Below are positions 49,804-58,492 of a stretch of DNA of 64,000 nt, one piece after another. Numbering within the stretch: position 1 is the first letter of the stretch; each line of letters opens with the position of its first letter. A program made the position numbers and the translations under genes. The notes below the pieces were generated by a model. That model made no database searches and was not told where the DNA came from. It worked only from the letters and a program-made list of their open reading frames with translations. This DNA is from Saccharopolyspora erythraea (GTDB lineage: Bacteria > Actinomycetota > Actinomycetes > Mycobacteriales > Pseudonocardiaceae): assembly GCF_018141105.1 (NCBI RefSeq), contig NZ_CP054839.1:6017411-6081410 (forward strand), written 5' to 3'.

Positions 49804-51536
49804 GGGCGCTTGCGAGCGCACCGACGGTGGTGCCCGCACTCCGGGGGCTGCTCGTCGTCGTGGGCGCACTCACCGGACTCGCGTTCCTCGTCGGCGCCCT
49901 GCCCTGGCTCGGCGGCGATGACCCGGCGCAAACCGTCCTGCGCGCCCGCTCTGCCGAACAGGAGCTCGACCCGGCCGTGCTGGAGGCCATTCGACGGGAC
50001 GTCGGCATGCCCGACGACCCGATCAGCGGCACGGTGAGCTGGCTGGCAGGCGCGGTGCGGGGTGATTTCGGTCAGTCCTGGGTCACCGGTGCACCGGTGT
50101 CCACCTCGATCGGTCAAGCACTGGGCATCTCGATCACCCTGGCACTGGCCGCCAGCGCGGTCTGCCTGCTGTGCACGCTGCTCGTGCTCGCACCGAGTCT
50201 GTGGCGGGCAACCCGGACAGCGCAGTCGGTCGGCAACGGCGCGATCGCGGTCGGCTCACTGCTGGCGGCACTGCCGGAGTTCCTGCTCGCCGCCGTCCTC
50301 CTCTCGGCGGTGGCGGTCCACTGGGGACTCGCGCCGACGTCGGGGTGGGCAGGACCGCAACACATGCCTCTTCCCGCCTTGGCGCTGGGAATCCCCGCCG
50401 CGGGAGTGCTCACCCGGGTGCTGGCCACCGCCGTCGACAACGTCCTGTCCGAACCGTGGGTGCACACCTGGAGAGCGACCGGGTTCCGCAGAGCCGCCGT
50501 GCTGACCGCGGTCATGCACCGCGCCGTGGCCGTCGCGCTGCCGCAGCTGGTGCTGCTGTTCGTCGGTCTGCTCGGATCCGGGATCGTGATCGAGACGGTC
50601 TTCGCCATCCCGGGGTTGGGGGCCATCGCCCTGCACGGTGTGCTCGCCCAGGACCTGCCAGTGGTACAGGCGTGTGTGGCCGTCCTGGCGGTGCTCGGCC
50701 TCGCGCTCGGCGCGGCGGGAATCCTCGCGCACCGGTGGATGCTGGGTGCTGCCCTGCACAGCGCAGGCATGGCACCGGCCGCGCCGAGGCCGACCGCAAC
50801 CCCGCGGTGGGCCTTCGCCGTGGCCGCGGTGCTGGGCACCGCCATCGTCGCCGGACTGCTGCGCGATCCGAACGCGATCAGCCTCACCGACCGCCTCCAA
50901 TCCCCCACCGCCGCGTATCCCTTCGGCACCGACGCGCTCGGCCGAGACCTGCTGGCCCGGTTCGGCCACGGCGCGCTCCCGAGCATCGGAGCGTCGTTGG
51001 CCGTCAGCGCCGCGGCCCTCGTGATCGGCCTGGTCGCAGGCACCACGCGAACCCGCCCCCGCGCCGGGATCGCCGATGTGCTCAACGCGGTGCCGCCGGT
51101 GCTGGCCGGCGTCATCGTGGCAGCGGTGGCCGGTCCCGGCATGCTCAGCGCCGCCGTCGCCGTGTGCGCGGTGGCATGGATTCCGCTTGCGGTGCACAGC
51201 CGCACACTGGCCACCGAGGTCCGCGCTTCCGGCTTCGCGCAGGCGGCGGTGACCAGTGGCGCCGGCCGCGCGCAGATCCTGTTGCGACATGTGCTGCCGT
51301 CGGTACTGCCCTCGGTCGCCCGGCACGCACTCGTCCGGCTCCCCCACAACGCGCTCGCGCTGGCCGGACTCGGCTTTCTCGGGCTGGCCGCTCCGCACGA
51401 CTCCCCCGAGTGGGGAACGATGCTGTCGCAGTCCCTGGCCTACACCGAGACCGCACCGTGGACCGTCGCCGCCCCCGCGACCGGGCTCGCACTGCTCGGG
51501 CTGATCGCCGGCCTGGCCCGCACCGGACGCCACTGA
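49800..51536 (+). CDS. fused ABC permease (DppB-DppC type in one polypeptide)
   Basis: A 578-residue permease with both Opp/Dpp-type membrane domains in one chain. The N half has the DppB-like ALPEFLLAAVLLSAVAVHW and the EAA-type loop LSEPWVHTWRATGFRR; the C half starts near residue 330 and shows the DppC signature YPFGTDALGRDLLARF and RASGFAQAAVTSGAGRAQIL. The N half also keeps the DDPISGTVSWLAGAVRGDFG segment typical of DppB. ATG 49800 overlaps the binding-protein stop (ATGA). Fusion keeps the two subunits 1:1; it ends the operon. Confidence 0.9.
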   Translation: MRALASAPTVVPALRGLLVVVGALTGLAFLVGALPWLGGDDPAQTVLRARSAEQELDPAVLEAIRRDVGMPDDPISGTVSWLAGAVRGDFGQSWVTGAPVSTSIGQALGISITLALAASAVCLLCTLLVLAPSLWRATRTAQSVGNGAIAVGSLLAALPEFLLAAVLLSAVAVHWGLAPTSGWAGPQHMPLPALALGIPAAGVLTRVLATAVDNVLSEPWVHTWRATGFRRAAVLTAVMHRAVAVALPQLVLLFVGLLGSGIVIETVFAIPGLGAIALHGVLAQDLPVVQACVAVLAVLGLALGAAGILAHRWMLGAALHSAGMAPAAPRPTATPRWAFAVAAVLGTAIVAGLLRDPNAISLTDRLQSPTAAYPFGTDALGRDLLARFGHGALPSIGASLAVSAAALVIGLVAGTTRTRPRAGIADVLNAVPPVLAGVIVAAVAGPGMLSAAVAVCAVAWIPLAVHSRTLATEVRASGFAQAAVTSGAGRAQILLRHVLPSVLPSVARHALVRLPHNALALAGLGFLGLAAPHDSPEWGTMLSQSLAYTETAPWTVAAPATGLALLGLIAGLARTGRH

Positions 51537-51638
51537 CGACGCTCTCTTGGCGACGTCGCGCTCACCGGGCACCGCCCGGCGATACAGAGCTGGTACCGAT
51601 GACAACCCAGGTCGGGTACACGTCCGCAGGTTCTTCCG

Positions 51639-51656
51639 GAATCGGGACTCCGATTC
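51639..51656. terminator. short hairpin between convergent genes
   Basis: GAATCGG-GACT-CCGATTC, a 7-bp stem that overlaps the last bases of the minus-strand MFS gene, 102 bp after the permease stop. Plausible bidirectional terminator. Confidence 0.4.
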
Positions 51657-53004
51657 AGGCTTCGGTGTGTTCGCCGGTGAGGTCTTCTGCCTGCAGCAAC
51701 GGATCCCCGGCGGTTTCGCGCAGAGAGTAGGCCGCGATCAGCCCGATCAGGGCGGCGGCCATGAGGTACGGGCCGGGCACCAGCGTGCTGCCGGTGGCCG
51801 AGATCAGCACCGTCATCAGGTAGGGCACGGTGCCGGCGAACAGGGCGGCGGTGAGGTTGTACGCGATGGACAGGCCGCCCTGGCGGGTGCGGGTCGGGAA
51901 GATCTCGGCGGACCACACGGCGTAGGTGCCCAGGATCGCGGAGAGCACGACGCCGAGCGTGAGCCCGCCGATCCACGTTCCGGTGAGCCCGGTGCGCATC
52001 AGCAGATAGGCCGGGGTCGCGAGCAGGAACAGCGCGACGCCCGCGCCGAGCAGGACCGGTCGCCTGCCGACGCGGTCGGACAGGCGGCCGAAAGTCGGGA
52101 CGAGGACCAGCCCGACGAGGGAGATGACCGTGGACAGGAGCGCGGCGCTGTCGGAGGAGTGGCCGAGGTAATCGGTCTGGTAGGTGACCAGGTAGGTGAG
52201 CACGGCGTAGAACGGCACGTGCATCATCGTCATCAGTCCGGCGGCTTGGAGCAGCTGTTTCTTGTTGTTGCGCACCAGTTCCCGCACGGGGCTGCGGGGC
52301 ACGTTGTCGGTCGCTTCGAGGGTGCGGTACTCCGGGGTGTCCTCGATCTTGTTGCGGACGATGAAGCCGATGATGCCGAGCGGCGCGGCGATGAGGAACG
52401 GGATGCGCCAGCCCCACGAGGTGAGCTGCGCGTCCGAGAGGCCGACCGTCAGCAGGAGGAACACGAACGATCCGGCGAGGAATCCCAGCAGCGAGCCGAC
52501 TTCGAGCCAGCTGACGCCGAACCCGCGGCGGCGGCGCGGCGCGAACTCGGCGAGGAAGCTCGCGGCGCTGCCGAACTCGCCGCCCGCGGCGAAGCCCTGC
52601 AGCAGGCGCAGGAGGACCAGTAGCAGTGGGGCCGCGATGCCGATTTTCGAGTAGTCGGGCAGCAGGCCGATGGCGAGCGTGGCACCGGACATCATGAAGA
52701 TGACGATCGACAGTGTGCGCTTGCGGCCGATCCGGTCTCCGAGTGGCCCGAACACCAGCGCTCCGACGGGACGGATCCCGAACGAGACCGCGAAGACCCC
52801 GAACACGGCGAGCAGACCGGCCGTGGCGTCGTCTGCGGGAAAGAAGACCGAGGCGATGGTGCTCGCGAGGTAGGCGTAGGCGGCCCAGTCGAACCAGTGC
52901 ACGAAGACTCCGACCGCGCCCGCGGCGACGCTTCGACGCAGCGTCGCGGGATCGGCGATCGTGTCGGCGAGCTCCCTGACGGGAGCGGATTCCCGTGCGG
53001 TCAT
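51655..53004 (-). CDS. MHS-type MFS carboxylate/amino-acid symporter
   Basis: A 449-residue metabolite:H+ symporter with 12 transmembrane segments. The MHS signatures GDRIGRKRTL between TM2 and 3, LRLLQGFAAGGEFG in TM4, FAPRRRRGFGVSWLEVG, and GRLSDRVGRRPVLL are present. AAGGAGG lies 8 nt before ATG 53004. It follows the aspartase gene on the same strand and probably imports the cluster's substrate. Confidence 0.88.
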   Translation of the reverse strand: MTARESAPVRELADTIADPATLRRSVAAGAVGVFVHWFDWAAYAYLASTIASVFFPADDATAGLLAVFGVFAVSFGIRPVGALVFGPLGDRIGRKRTLSIVIFMMSGATLAIGLLPDYSKIGIAAPLLLVLLRLLQGFAAGGEFGSAASFLAEFAPRRRRGFGVSWLEVGSLLGFLAGSFVFLLLTVGLSDAQLTSWGWRIPFLIAAPLGIIGFIVRNKIEDTPEYRTLEATDNVPRSPVRELVRNNKKQLLQAAGLMTMMHVPFYAVLTYLVTYQTDYLGHSSDSAALLSTVISLVGLVLVPTFGRLSDRVGRRPVLLGAGVALFLLATPAYLLMRTGLTGTWIGGLTLGVVLSAILGTYAVWSAEIFPTRTRQGGLSIAYNLTAALFAGTVPYLMTVLISATGSTLVPGPYLMAAALIGLIAAYSLRETAGDPLLQAEDLTGEHTEA

Positions 53005-53156
53005 GGGTGTCCTCCTTGGACCGGTTCTCGTGATGACGCTAGGAGCGGTCCGCGGCATCCAACAAGAAGAAATAAACAAAGCAATGCATCGGAAGGATCT
53101 ATGCAGAAGCCCGAAACACGGGGCGTGGCTGAAGCGGCAACGTCACCGCAGCCGAG

Positions 53157-54566
53157 TCAGCTGAGGGGACCTCCGGTGAGGGCCTGAGGTGTGGTCAACG
53201 CCCCGAGTTGCTCGTTAGTCAGCAGCTGCCGTTCCCGCACCAGCTCCAGCGGGGGCCGGCCGGTGCGGTGTGCCTCCAGCGCGATGGTGCTCGCGGTTTC
53301 GTAGCCGAGCGCGGGACTCAGCGCGGTCACCAGGCCCGCGGAGGTGGCGACGAGGCCCGCCAGGTGCTCACGGCGGGCGGTGATGCCGCGGACGCAGTGC
53401 TCGGTGAGCACGCCGATCGCGGCGGTCAGGTGGTCGAGGCCGGCGGTCAGGGCCCGCGCGATGATCGGTTCGAAGGCGTTGAGCTGCAGTTGTCCGCCTT
53501 CCGCGGCAAGGGTGATCGTCACGTCGTTGCCGACGATCTCGAACGCGACCTGGTTGACGACCTCGGGGATGACCGGGTTGACCTTGCCGGGCATGATCGA
53601 GGAACCGGCCTGCCGGGCGGGCAGGGTGATTTCGCCGAACCCGGCCTGCGGACCCGAGGAGAGCAGCCGCAGGTCGTTGCAGATCTTCGAGAGCTTGACC
53701 GCGACCCGTTTCAGGACGCCGGACAGCTGGACGAACACGCCGACGTCCTGGGTGGCCTCGATGAGGTCGGGGGCGGAGACGAGCGTCGGGATGCCGGTCA
53801 GCTCGCGCAGGTGCGCCACGGCGAGCTCGCGGTAGCCGGGACGGGCGTTGAGTCCGGTGCCGATGGCCGTGCCGCCGAGGTTGAGCTCGTGCAGCAGCAG
53901 CCGGACCTCGGCGAGGCGTTGCTCGTCCTCACCGAGCGTGGCGGCGAACGCGCCGAACTCCTGGCCGAGCGTCATCGGGACCGCGTCCTGCAGCTGGGTG
54001 CGGCCCATCTTGAGGATGTCGGCGAACTCGACCGCCTTGGCGGAGAACGCTTCGCGTAGACCGGCGAGCGTCGCGAGCAGCTCGGCGAGGTGGCTGTCGA
54101 GCGCGAGCTTGACCGCGGTCGGGTAGACGTCGTTGGTGCTCTGGCCCAGGTTGACGTGATCGAGCGGGTGGAGTGCGGAGTGGTCTCCGCGGTCGTGGCC
54201 GAGCAGTTCCAGGGCCCGGTTGGCGATGACCTCGTTGGCGTTCATGTTCGTCGAGGTCCCGGCGCCGCCTTGGATCAGGTCGACGACGAACTGGTCGTGC
54301 AGCCGGCCGTTCCTGATCTCCGCGCAGGCTGTCGCGATGGCCTCGGCCCTGGTGCGGTCGAGGGCGCCGGCCTCCGCGTTGGCGGTGGCCGCGGCCTGCT
54401 TGACCACCGCCAGTGCCGCGACCAGGTGCGGCCGGTCGGCGAGGGTCTCCCGGGTGATGGGGAAGTTGATGAGGGCGCGGGCGGTGTGGGCGCCGTAGTA
54501 GGCGTGCGCGGGCACGCTGATCTCGCCGAGCATGTCGTGTTCGGCGCGCGTCGGGGCGTGGGACAT
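53157..54566 (-). CDS. aspA: aspartate ammonia-lyase
   Basis: A 469-residue aspartase of the fumarase/aspartase superfamily (aspartate to fumarate plus ammonia). Signature GSSIMPGKVNP, N-terminal MLGEISVPAHAYYGAHTARA, and GGAGTSTNMNANEVIANRAL are present. Family length is about 470. ATG 54566 follows GGAAGGA. Neighbours suggest that aspartate comes from hydrolysis of an N-acylated or amide compound. Confidence 0.9.
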   Translation of the reverse strand: MSHAPTRAEHDMLGEISVPAHAYYGAHTARALINFPITRETLADRPHLVAALAVVKQAAATANAEAGALDRTRAEAIATACAEIRNGRLHDQFVVDLIQGGAGTSTNMNANEVIANRALELLGHDRGDHSALHPLDHVNLGQSTNDVYPTAVKLALDSHLAELLATLAGLREAFSAKAVEFADILKMGRTQLQDAVPMTLGQEFGAFAATLGEDEQRLAEVRLLLHELNLGGTAIGTGLNARPGYRELAVAHLRELTGIPTLVSAPDLIEATQDVGVFVQLSGVLKRVAVKLSKICNDLRLLSSGPQAGFGEITLPARQAGSSIMPGKVNPVIPEVVNQVAFEIVGNDVTITLAAEGGQLQLNAFEPIIARALTAGLDHLTAAIGVLTEHCVRGITARREHLAGLVATSAGLVTALSPALGYETASTIALEAHRTGRPPLELVRERQLLTNEQLGALTTPQALTGGPLS

Positions 54567-54632
54567 CGTTGTCCTTCCCGGGAAAAGTTCGGATTCAGAA
54601 CGTGAGCGTGCGGCGGATGCGCGAGCTGGCGG

Positions 54633-55763
54633 TCACGACGCCAGTGCTCGGTCCACTCCGGTCCACGCCAGTGCGATCGCGCCGTCGAGCAGGGCTCGTT
54701 GCGCGGTGCCGCCGACGCAGTGTGCGGCGAACTCGCGCTGGTGGTTGATCGCGGGCAGGGACCCGATGCCGATGTAGGGGTGGATGGCGGGCACGACCTG
54801 CGAGACGTTGCCCATGTCGGTGGAGGCGCGGTTCATGCGGGAGGCCGTGCCGTCCGGAGCGAACTCGCGGCCGAGGTCGAGCGCGTTGGCGCGGTAGGCC
54901 GCCAAGGCTGCCTCGTCCGCGCGGAACTCGGCGTAGGGCTTGCTTTCCGGTTCCACGGTCAGCTCGCAGCCGGTGGCCAGCGCGCCGGCTTCGAACGCGC
55001 GCAGCACGCGCGGCTCCAGCTCGGCCAGTTCCGCGAGCGTCTCGGCACGCACGTACCAGCGGCCGGCGGCGTGTTCGGGGATCGCGTTCGGCGCGTCGCC
55101 GGCGTGGGTCACGACGCCGTGCACGCGCGCCGAGGCGGGGATGTGCTGGCGGAGCAGGCCGATGGCGACCTGGGCGACGGTGAACGCGTCGGCGGCGTTG
55201 ATCCCCGCCTCGGGATAGGCGGCGGCGTGCGCGGACTTGCCGGTGTAGGCGATTTTCGAGTGGCTGACGGCGAACGGCCGGGCCTCGGCGACGTCGACGG
55301 GTGCCGGGTGCACCATCATCGCGAGGTCCACGCCCGCGAATGCGCCGCGGTCGAGCAGCTCGATCTTGCCGCCGCCGCCCTCCTCGGCCGGGGTGCCGTA
55401 GACCTCGACCGTCACCCCGGCGTCGTCGGCGACCGCGGCCAGCCCCAGTGCGGCACCGATGGAGCCGGCCGCGATGAGGTTGTGGCCGCACGCGTGGCCG
55501 AGGCCGGGCAGCGCGTCGTACTCGGCGCACAGCGCGATCCGCACCGGACCCGTGCCGAAGCTCGCGTGGAATGCGGTGTCCAGGCCGAGGTAGCCCGGTG
55601 TGACGGCGAATCCGGCGCGGTCGAGCAGCTCCGGGACCGCCGCGGCGGCGCGGTGCTCCTCCCATGCCGTCTCGGGGTCGGCGTGCAGCCGTTCCGACAG
55701 GCCGATGAGCTCGTCGGCGTGCCGGTCGACCTCGGCGCGGGCTGCGTTCTTCAGTGCCGTCAT
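54633..55763 (-). CDS. M20-family amidohydrolase/aminoacylase
   Basis: A 376-residue M20 metallohydrolase of the AbgB/hippurate-hydrolase type: ERLHADPETAWEEHRAAA, CAEYDALPGLGHACGHNLI, VYGTPAEEGGGGKIELL (the EE catalytic/metal pair), and HPAPVDVAEA for the third ligand. It cleaves N-acyl or amide bonds. ATG 55763 overlaps the DUF1028 stop by 1 nt (TGATG). The immediate substrate likely yields aspartate for the adjacent aspartase (inference). Confidence 0.88.
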   Translation of the reverse strand: MTALKNAARAEVDRHADELIGLSERLHADPETAWEEHRAAAAVPELLDRAGFAVTPGYLGLDTAFHASFGTGPVRIALCAEYDALPGLGHACGHNLIAAGSIGAALGLAAVADDAGVTVEVYGTPAEEGGGGKIELLDRGAFAGVDLAMMVHPAPVDVAEARPFAVSHSKIAYTGKSAHAAAYPEAGINAADAFTVAQVAIGLLRQHIPASARVHGVVTHAGDAPNAIPEHAAGRWYVRAETLAELAELEPRVLRAFEAGALATGCELTVEPESKPYAEFRADEAALAAYRANALDLGREFAPDGTASRMNRASTDMGNVSQVVPAIHPYIGIGSLPAINHQREFAAHCVGGTAQRALLDGAIALAWTGVDRALAS

Positions 55764-56440
55764 CACTGGTCTCCCGGCACGCCGTAGGACGGGGCCGAGG
55801 AGGGGTCGAGCCCGCGGGTGACGTAGTCGTCGCGCTGCGGGAGCCACACGTCGAGCAGCCCGGCGAGCCGGTCGAGGGGGTCGTCGGCCCAGTCCACCCG
55901 GAGGTCGGTGACCGGCCAGTCCACATCGGATACCGCGACGATGCCTGCGGAGTGGACCGGGCCTTCCTCGCCGCCTGCGGCGAGACCGGCCTGCAGCGCG
56001 GCCACGAGCCGCTGCTCCAGCTCACCGGTGGCGGAGGTGAACGCGTCCACAATGGCCTGCGGGATGTGGTCGCCTGCCAGCATGTTGCCCGCGGCCACGA
56101 CACCGTCGGCGGTGGCGGCACCGTGCTTGCCCAGTGTCCGGGGCCCGCTGTAGGCCAAGCCCGGGCCGGTCGGGCCGAGCACGGTGAGCTGCCGGTACTC
56201 GATGTCGTCCGCGTCGGCGGTGACCCCGGCGAGTGCCCGCTCGGCGTCGCCGTGCTCGGCGAGCCGGTCGAGCAGGCGGCCGCCGAGCCGGGGGTCGGTG
56301 ATGTTCTGCGAGGCCGCGGCGCCGACGCCGGGACGCAGGTGCGCGACGCGGGCGGCGACGGCGGGGCTGGACGAGCTGGCCGCGACACCGAAGCGGATGG
56401 TGCCGCCGGAGGTGTCGCGGGCCACGATCGAAAAGGTCAC
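55763..56440 (-). CDS. DUF1028 (Ntn-hydrolase-like) protein
   Basis: A 225-residue DUF1028 protein: FSIVARDTSGGTIRFGVAAS start, AASQNITDPRLGGRLLDRL, and AAGNMLAGDHIPQAIVDAF. The family looks like an N-terminal nucleophile hydrolase of amide substrates but is not well characterised. The GTG at 56440 overlaps the RidA stop (GTGA). Confidence 0.85.
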   Translation of the reverse strand: MTFSIVARDTSGGTIRFGVAASSSSPAVAARVAHLRPGVGAAASQNITDPRLGGRLLDRLAEHGDAERALAGVTADADDIEYRQLTVLGPTGPGLAYSGPRTLGKHGAATADGVVAAGNMLAGDHIPQAIVDAFTSATGELEQRLVAALQAGLAAGGEEGPVHSAGIVAVSDVDWPVTDLRVDWADDPLDRLAGLLDVWLPQRDDYVTRGLDPSSAPSYGVPGDQ

Positions 56441-56859
56441 TTCTCCTCCTGCGGGATCACGGCGATGGCGTCGATCTCGCACAGCCACTCCGGCCGGGCG
56501 AGTGCGGAGACCACCACACCGGTCGAGATCGGGTGCACACCCTTGGTCCAGCGCCCGACGGTGCGGTAGACGTCCTCGCGGTAGCGCGGGTCGATCAGGT
56601 AGATGGTGAGCTTGACCAGGTGCTCCATCCGGCTGCCTGCTTCCTCCAGCAGCATCTTGATGTTCGCCATGGCCTGCTCGGCCTGCGCGGCCGGGTCGCC
56701 GATCCCGACGGACTCGCTGGTGTCGAGGTCCTGCCCGATCTGGCCGCGGACGTAGACGGTGCCGTTGGCGACGACGGCCTGGCAGAGGTCGTTGTCGAGA
56801 TTCTGCTCGGGATAGGTCTCGCGCGTGTTGAACGGGCGGATGCGGCGATGAACAGTCAC
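56437..56859 (-). CDS. RidA-family deaminase/enamine hydrolase
   Basis: A 140-residue Rid/YjgF protein: VANGTVYVRGQIGQDL, the helix DPAAQAEQAMANIKMLLEEAG, KLTIYLIDPRYREDVYR, and ARPEWLCEIDAIAVI. The conserved Arg lies in RPEWLCEID, where classic RidA has RVEID. It probably hydrolyses reactive imines or enamines from aspartate-family catabolism. GTG start 56859 with GGAAAGG upstream. First gene of the cluster. Confidence 0.88.
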   Translation of the reverse strand: MTVHRRIRPFNTRETYPEQNLDNDLCQAVVANGTVYVRGQIGQDLDTSESVGIGDPAAQAEQAMANIKMLLEEAGSRMEHLVKLTIYLIDPRYREDVYRTVGRWTKGVHPISTGVVVSALARPEWLCEIDAIAVIPQEEK

Positions 56860-56965
56860 TTCGTGGCCTTTCCCGGCGGTGGTTGTCGGATCGGTCGGCG
56901 GCGCCGTCGCCTCAGCCTGACGTCGCCCGCGACCTTCTGTCCAGTAGATCTTTCAGTACCAATGA

Positions 56966-57048
56966 ATCGAAAATCCAGATGCAATGGGGCGACGCCGCCC
57001 CGGGCCGCCCGCCAGGCGACACAGCCACCCTGGATCGAAAAATCAGAT
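56966..57048. repeat. 15-bp near-repeats in the divergent promoter region
   Basis: ATCGAAAATCCAGAT (56966-56980) and ATCGAAAAATCAGAT (57034-57048) differ at 2 of 15 positions and lie 68 bp apart in the 306-bp gap between the RidA operon and the flavin monooxygenase. Tandem regulator half-sites are the natural reading; the LysR protein at 58493 or TetR at 59475 are candidates. The rest of the gap (56860-57165) shows nothing else. Confidence 0.45.
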
Positions 57049-57165
57049 CTCGTGTACCCAAAACATCTGTTGGACACGGGAATTCTCCGCGGCCAGGATC
57101 CGGTGGCACAGAGGCATCGAGGCGGACCGGCGTGGTCCGCCCGCCGGTCCGGAGTGGAGGTCTGG

Positions 57166-58413
57166 ATGTCGATCCCAGAGGTGGAGGCCCTCGTCGTGGG
57201 CGGGGGCCAGGCCGGCCTGGCGATGAGCGAGCACCTGAGTGACTGCGGCGTGCGGCACCTCGTGCTGGAACGCGACCGCATCGCCGAGGGCTGGCGTTCG
57301 CAGCGGTGGGACTCGCTGGTCGCGAACGGGCCCGCGTGGCACGACCGCTTCCCCGGTCTGGAGTTCGGCGACCTCGCGCCCGACTCGTTCGCTTCGAAAG
57401 ATCAGGTCGCGGCCTATTTCGAGGCGTATGCGGAGAAGATCGCCGCGCCGATCCGGACCGGGGTCGAGGTGACGTCGGTCCGCAAGCTCGAGGGACGGCC
57501 CGGTTTTCGGGTGGAGACTTCGGACGGCACCATCGACTCCCGGTTCGTCGTCGCGGCGACCGGGCCGTTCCAGCGGCCCGTGATCCCGCCGATCGTGCCG
57601 CGGGAAGCCGGACCCCTGCAGATCCACTCCAGTGCCTACCGCAATCCCGAGCAGCTGCCCGCCGGCGGAGTGCTGGTGGTCGGCGCCGGTTCGTCGGGAG
57701 TGCAGATCGCCGAAGAGCTCCGCCGGTCGGGGCGGGCCGTGTACCTGTCCGTGGGTCCCCACGACCGTCCTCCGCGCCGCTACCGCGGGCGCGACTTCTG
57801 CTGGTGGCTCGGCGTGCTCGGCAAGTGGGACGCCGAGACTCCGCCGTCGGGGGCCGACCACGTCACCATCGCGGTCAGCGGCGCCCGCGGCGGGCACACC
57901 GTGGACTTCCGCGCCCTCGCCGGACTCGGGATCGACCTCGTCGGCATGACCAGCGAGTTCGACAACGGAATCCTGCGCTTCGCACCGGATCTCGGGGCCA
58001 ACATCACCAAGGGCGACGCGAACTACCTCGCGCTGCTCGACGAAGCCGACGCCTATGTCGCGCGCAACGGCCTGGACCTGCCGGAGGAACCGGGGGCTCG
58101 CACGCTGGGGCCGGATCCCGCCTGCGTGACCGACCCGATCCTCGAGCTCGATCTCGCCGCCGCCGGAGTCGGCTCGATCATCTGGGCGACCGGCTTCGCT
58201 GTCGACTACGGGTGGCTGCAGGTCGACGCCTTCGACGAGAACGGCAAGCCGAAGCACCGTCGCGGCGTGTCGTGCGAGCCCGGCGTGTACTTCCTGGGGC
58301 TGCCCTGGCTGTCGCGCCGTGGCTCGAGCTTCATCTGGGGGGTGTGGCACGACGCCAAGTTCGTGGCCGACCACATCGCGACCCGGCGGCGCTACCTCGG
58401 CCACGAGGACTGA
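57166..58413 (+). CDS. flavin-containing (Baeyer-Villiger/CzcO-like) monooxygenase
   Basis: A 415-residue two-dinucleotide flavin monooxygenase: FAD fold EALVVGGGQAGLAMSEHL (GGGQAG) near residue 11, second fold VVGAGSSGVQIAEELR near 170, and ATGFAVDYGWL near the C-terminal ATG motif. The FMO/BVMO fingerprint FxGxxxHxxxW/D is not seen; the corresponding IHSSAYRNPEQLP is NAD(P)H-oxidoreductase-like. GGAGTGGAGG lies 5 nt before ATG 57166. Oxidises an amine, sulfide or ketone; substrate unknown. Divergent from ridA. Confidence 0.85.
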   Translation: MSIPEVEALVVGGGQAGLAMSEHLSDCGVRHLVLERDRIAEGWRSQRWDSLVANGPAWHDRFPGLEFGDLAPDSFASKDQVAAYFEAYAEKIAAPIRTGVEVTSVRKLEGRPGFRVETSDGTIDSRFVVAATGPFQRPVIPPIVPREAGPLQIHSSAYRNPEQLPAGGVLVVGAGSSGVQIAEELRRSGRAVYLSVGPHDRPPRRYRGRDFCWWLGVLGKWDAETPPSGADHVTIAVSGARGGHTVDFRALAGLGIDLVGMTSEFDNGILRFAPDLGANITKGDANYLALLDEADAYVARNGLDLPEEPGARTLGPDPACVTDPILELDLAAAGVGSIIWATGFAVDYGWLQVDAFDENGKPKHRRGVSCEPGVYFLGLPWLSRRGSSFIWGVWHDAKFVADHIATRRRYLGHED

Positions 58414-58430
58414 CTCGTTCGACCGGCTCT

Positions 58431-58460
58431 GCGGCCGGGAGGCGATCGCCTCCCGGCCGC
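58431..58460. terminator. perfect 30-bp palindrome, bidirectional terminator
   Basis: Perfect self-complementary sequence GCGGCCGGGAGGCGA followed by its complement, between the convergent monooxygenase (stop 58413) and LysR (stop 58493) genes. As RNA it makes a stem of about 13 bp with a 4-nt loop in either orientation. Confidence 0.75.
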
Positions 58461-58492
58461 GAACCGTGCCGCGTGCGCGTGTCCCGCGCGTC

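Noticed and set aside
50256-51605. 449-codon minus-strand frame opposite the fused permease
   Set aside because: His/Gln/Arg-rich shadow frame without motifs.
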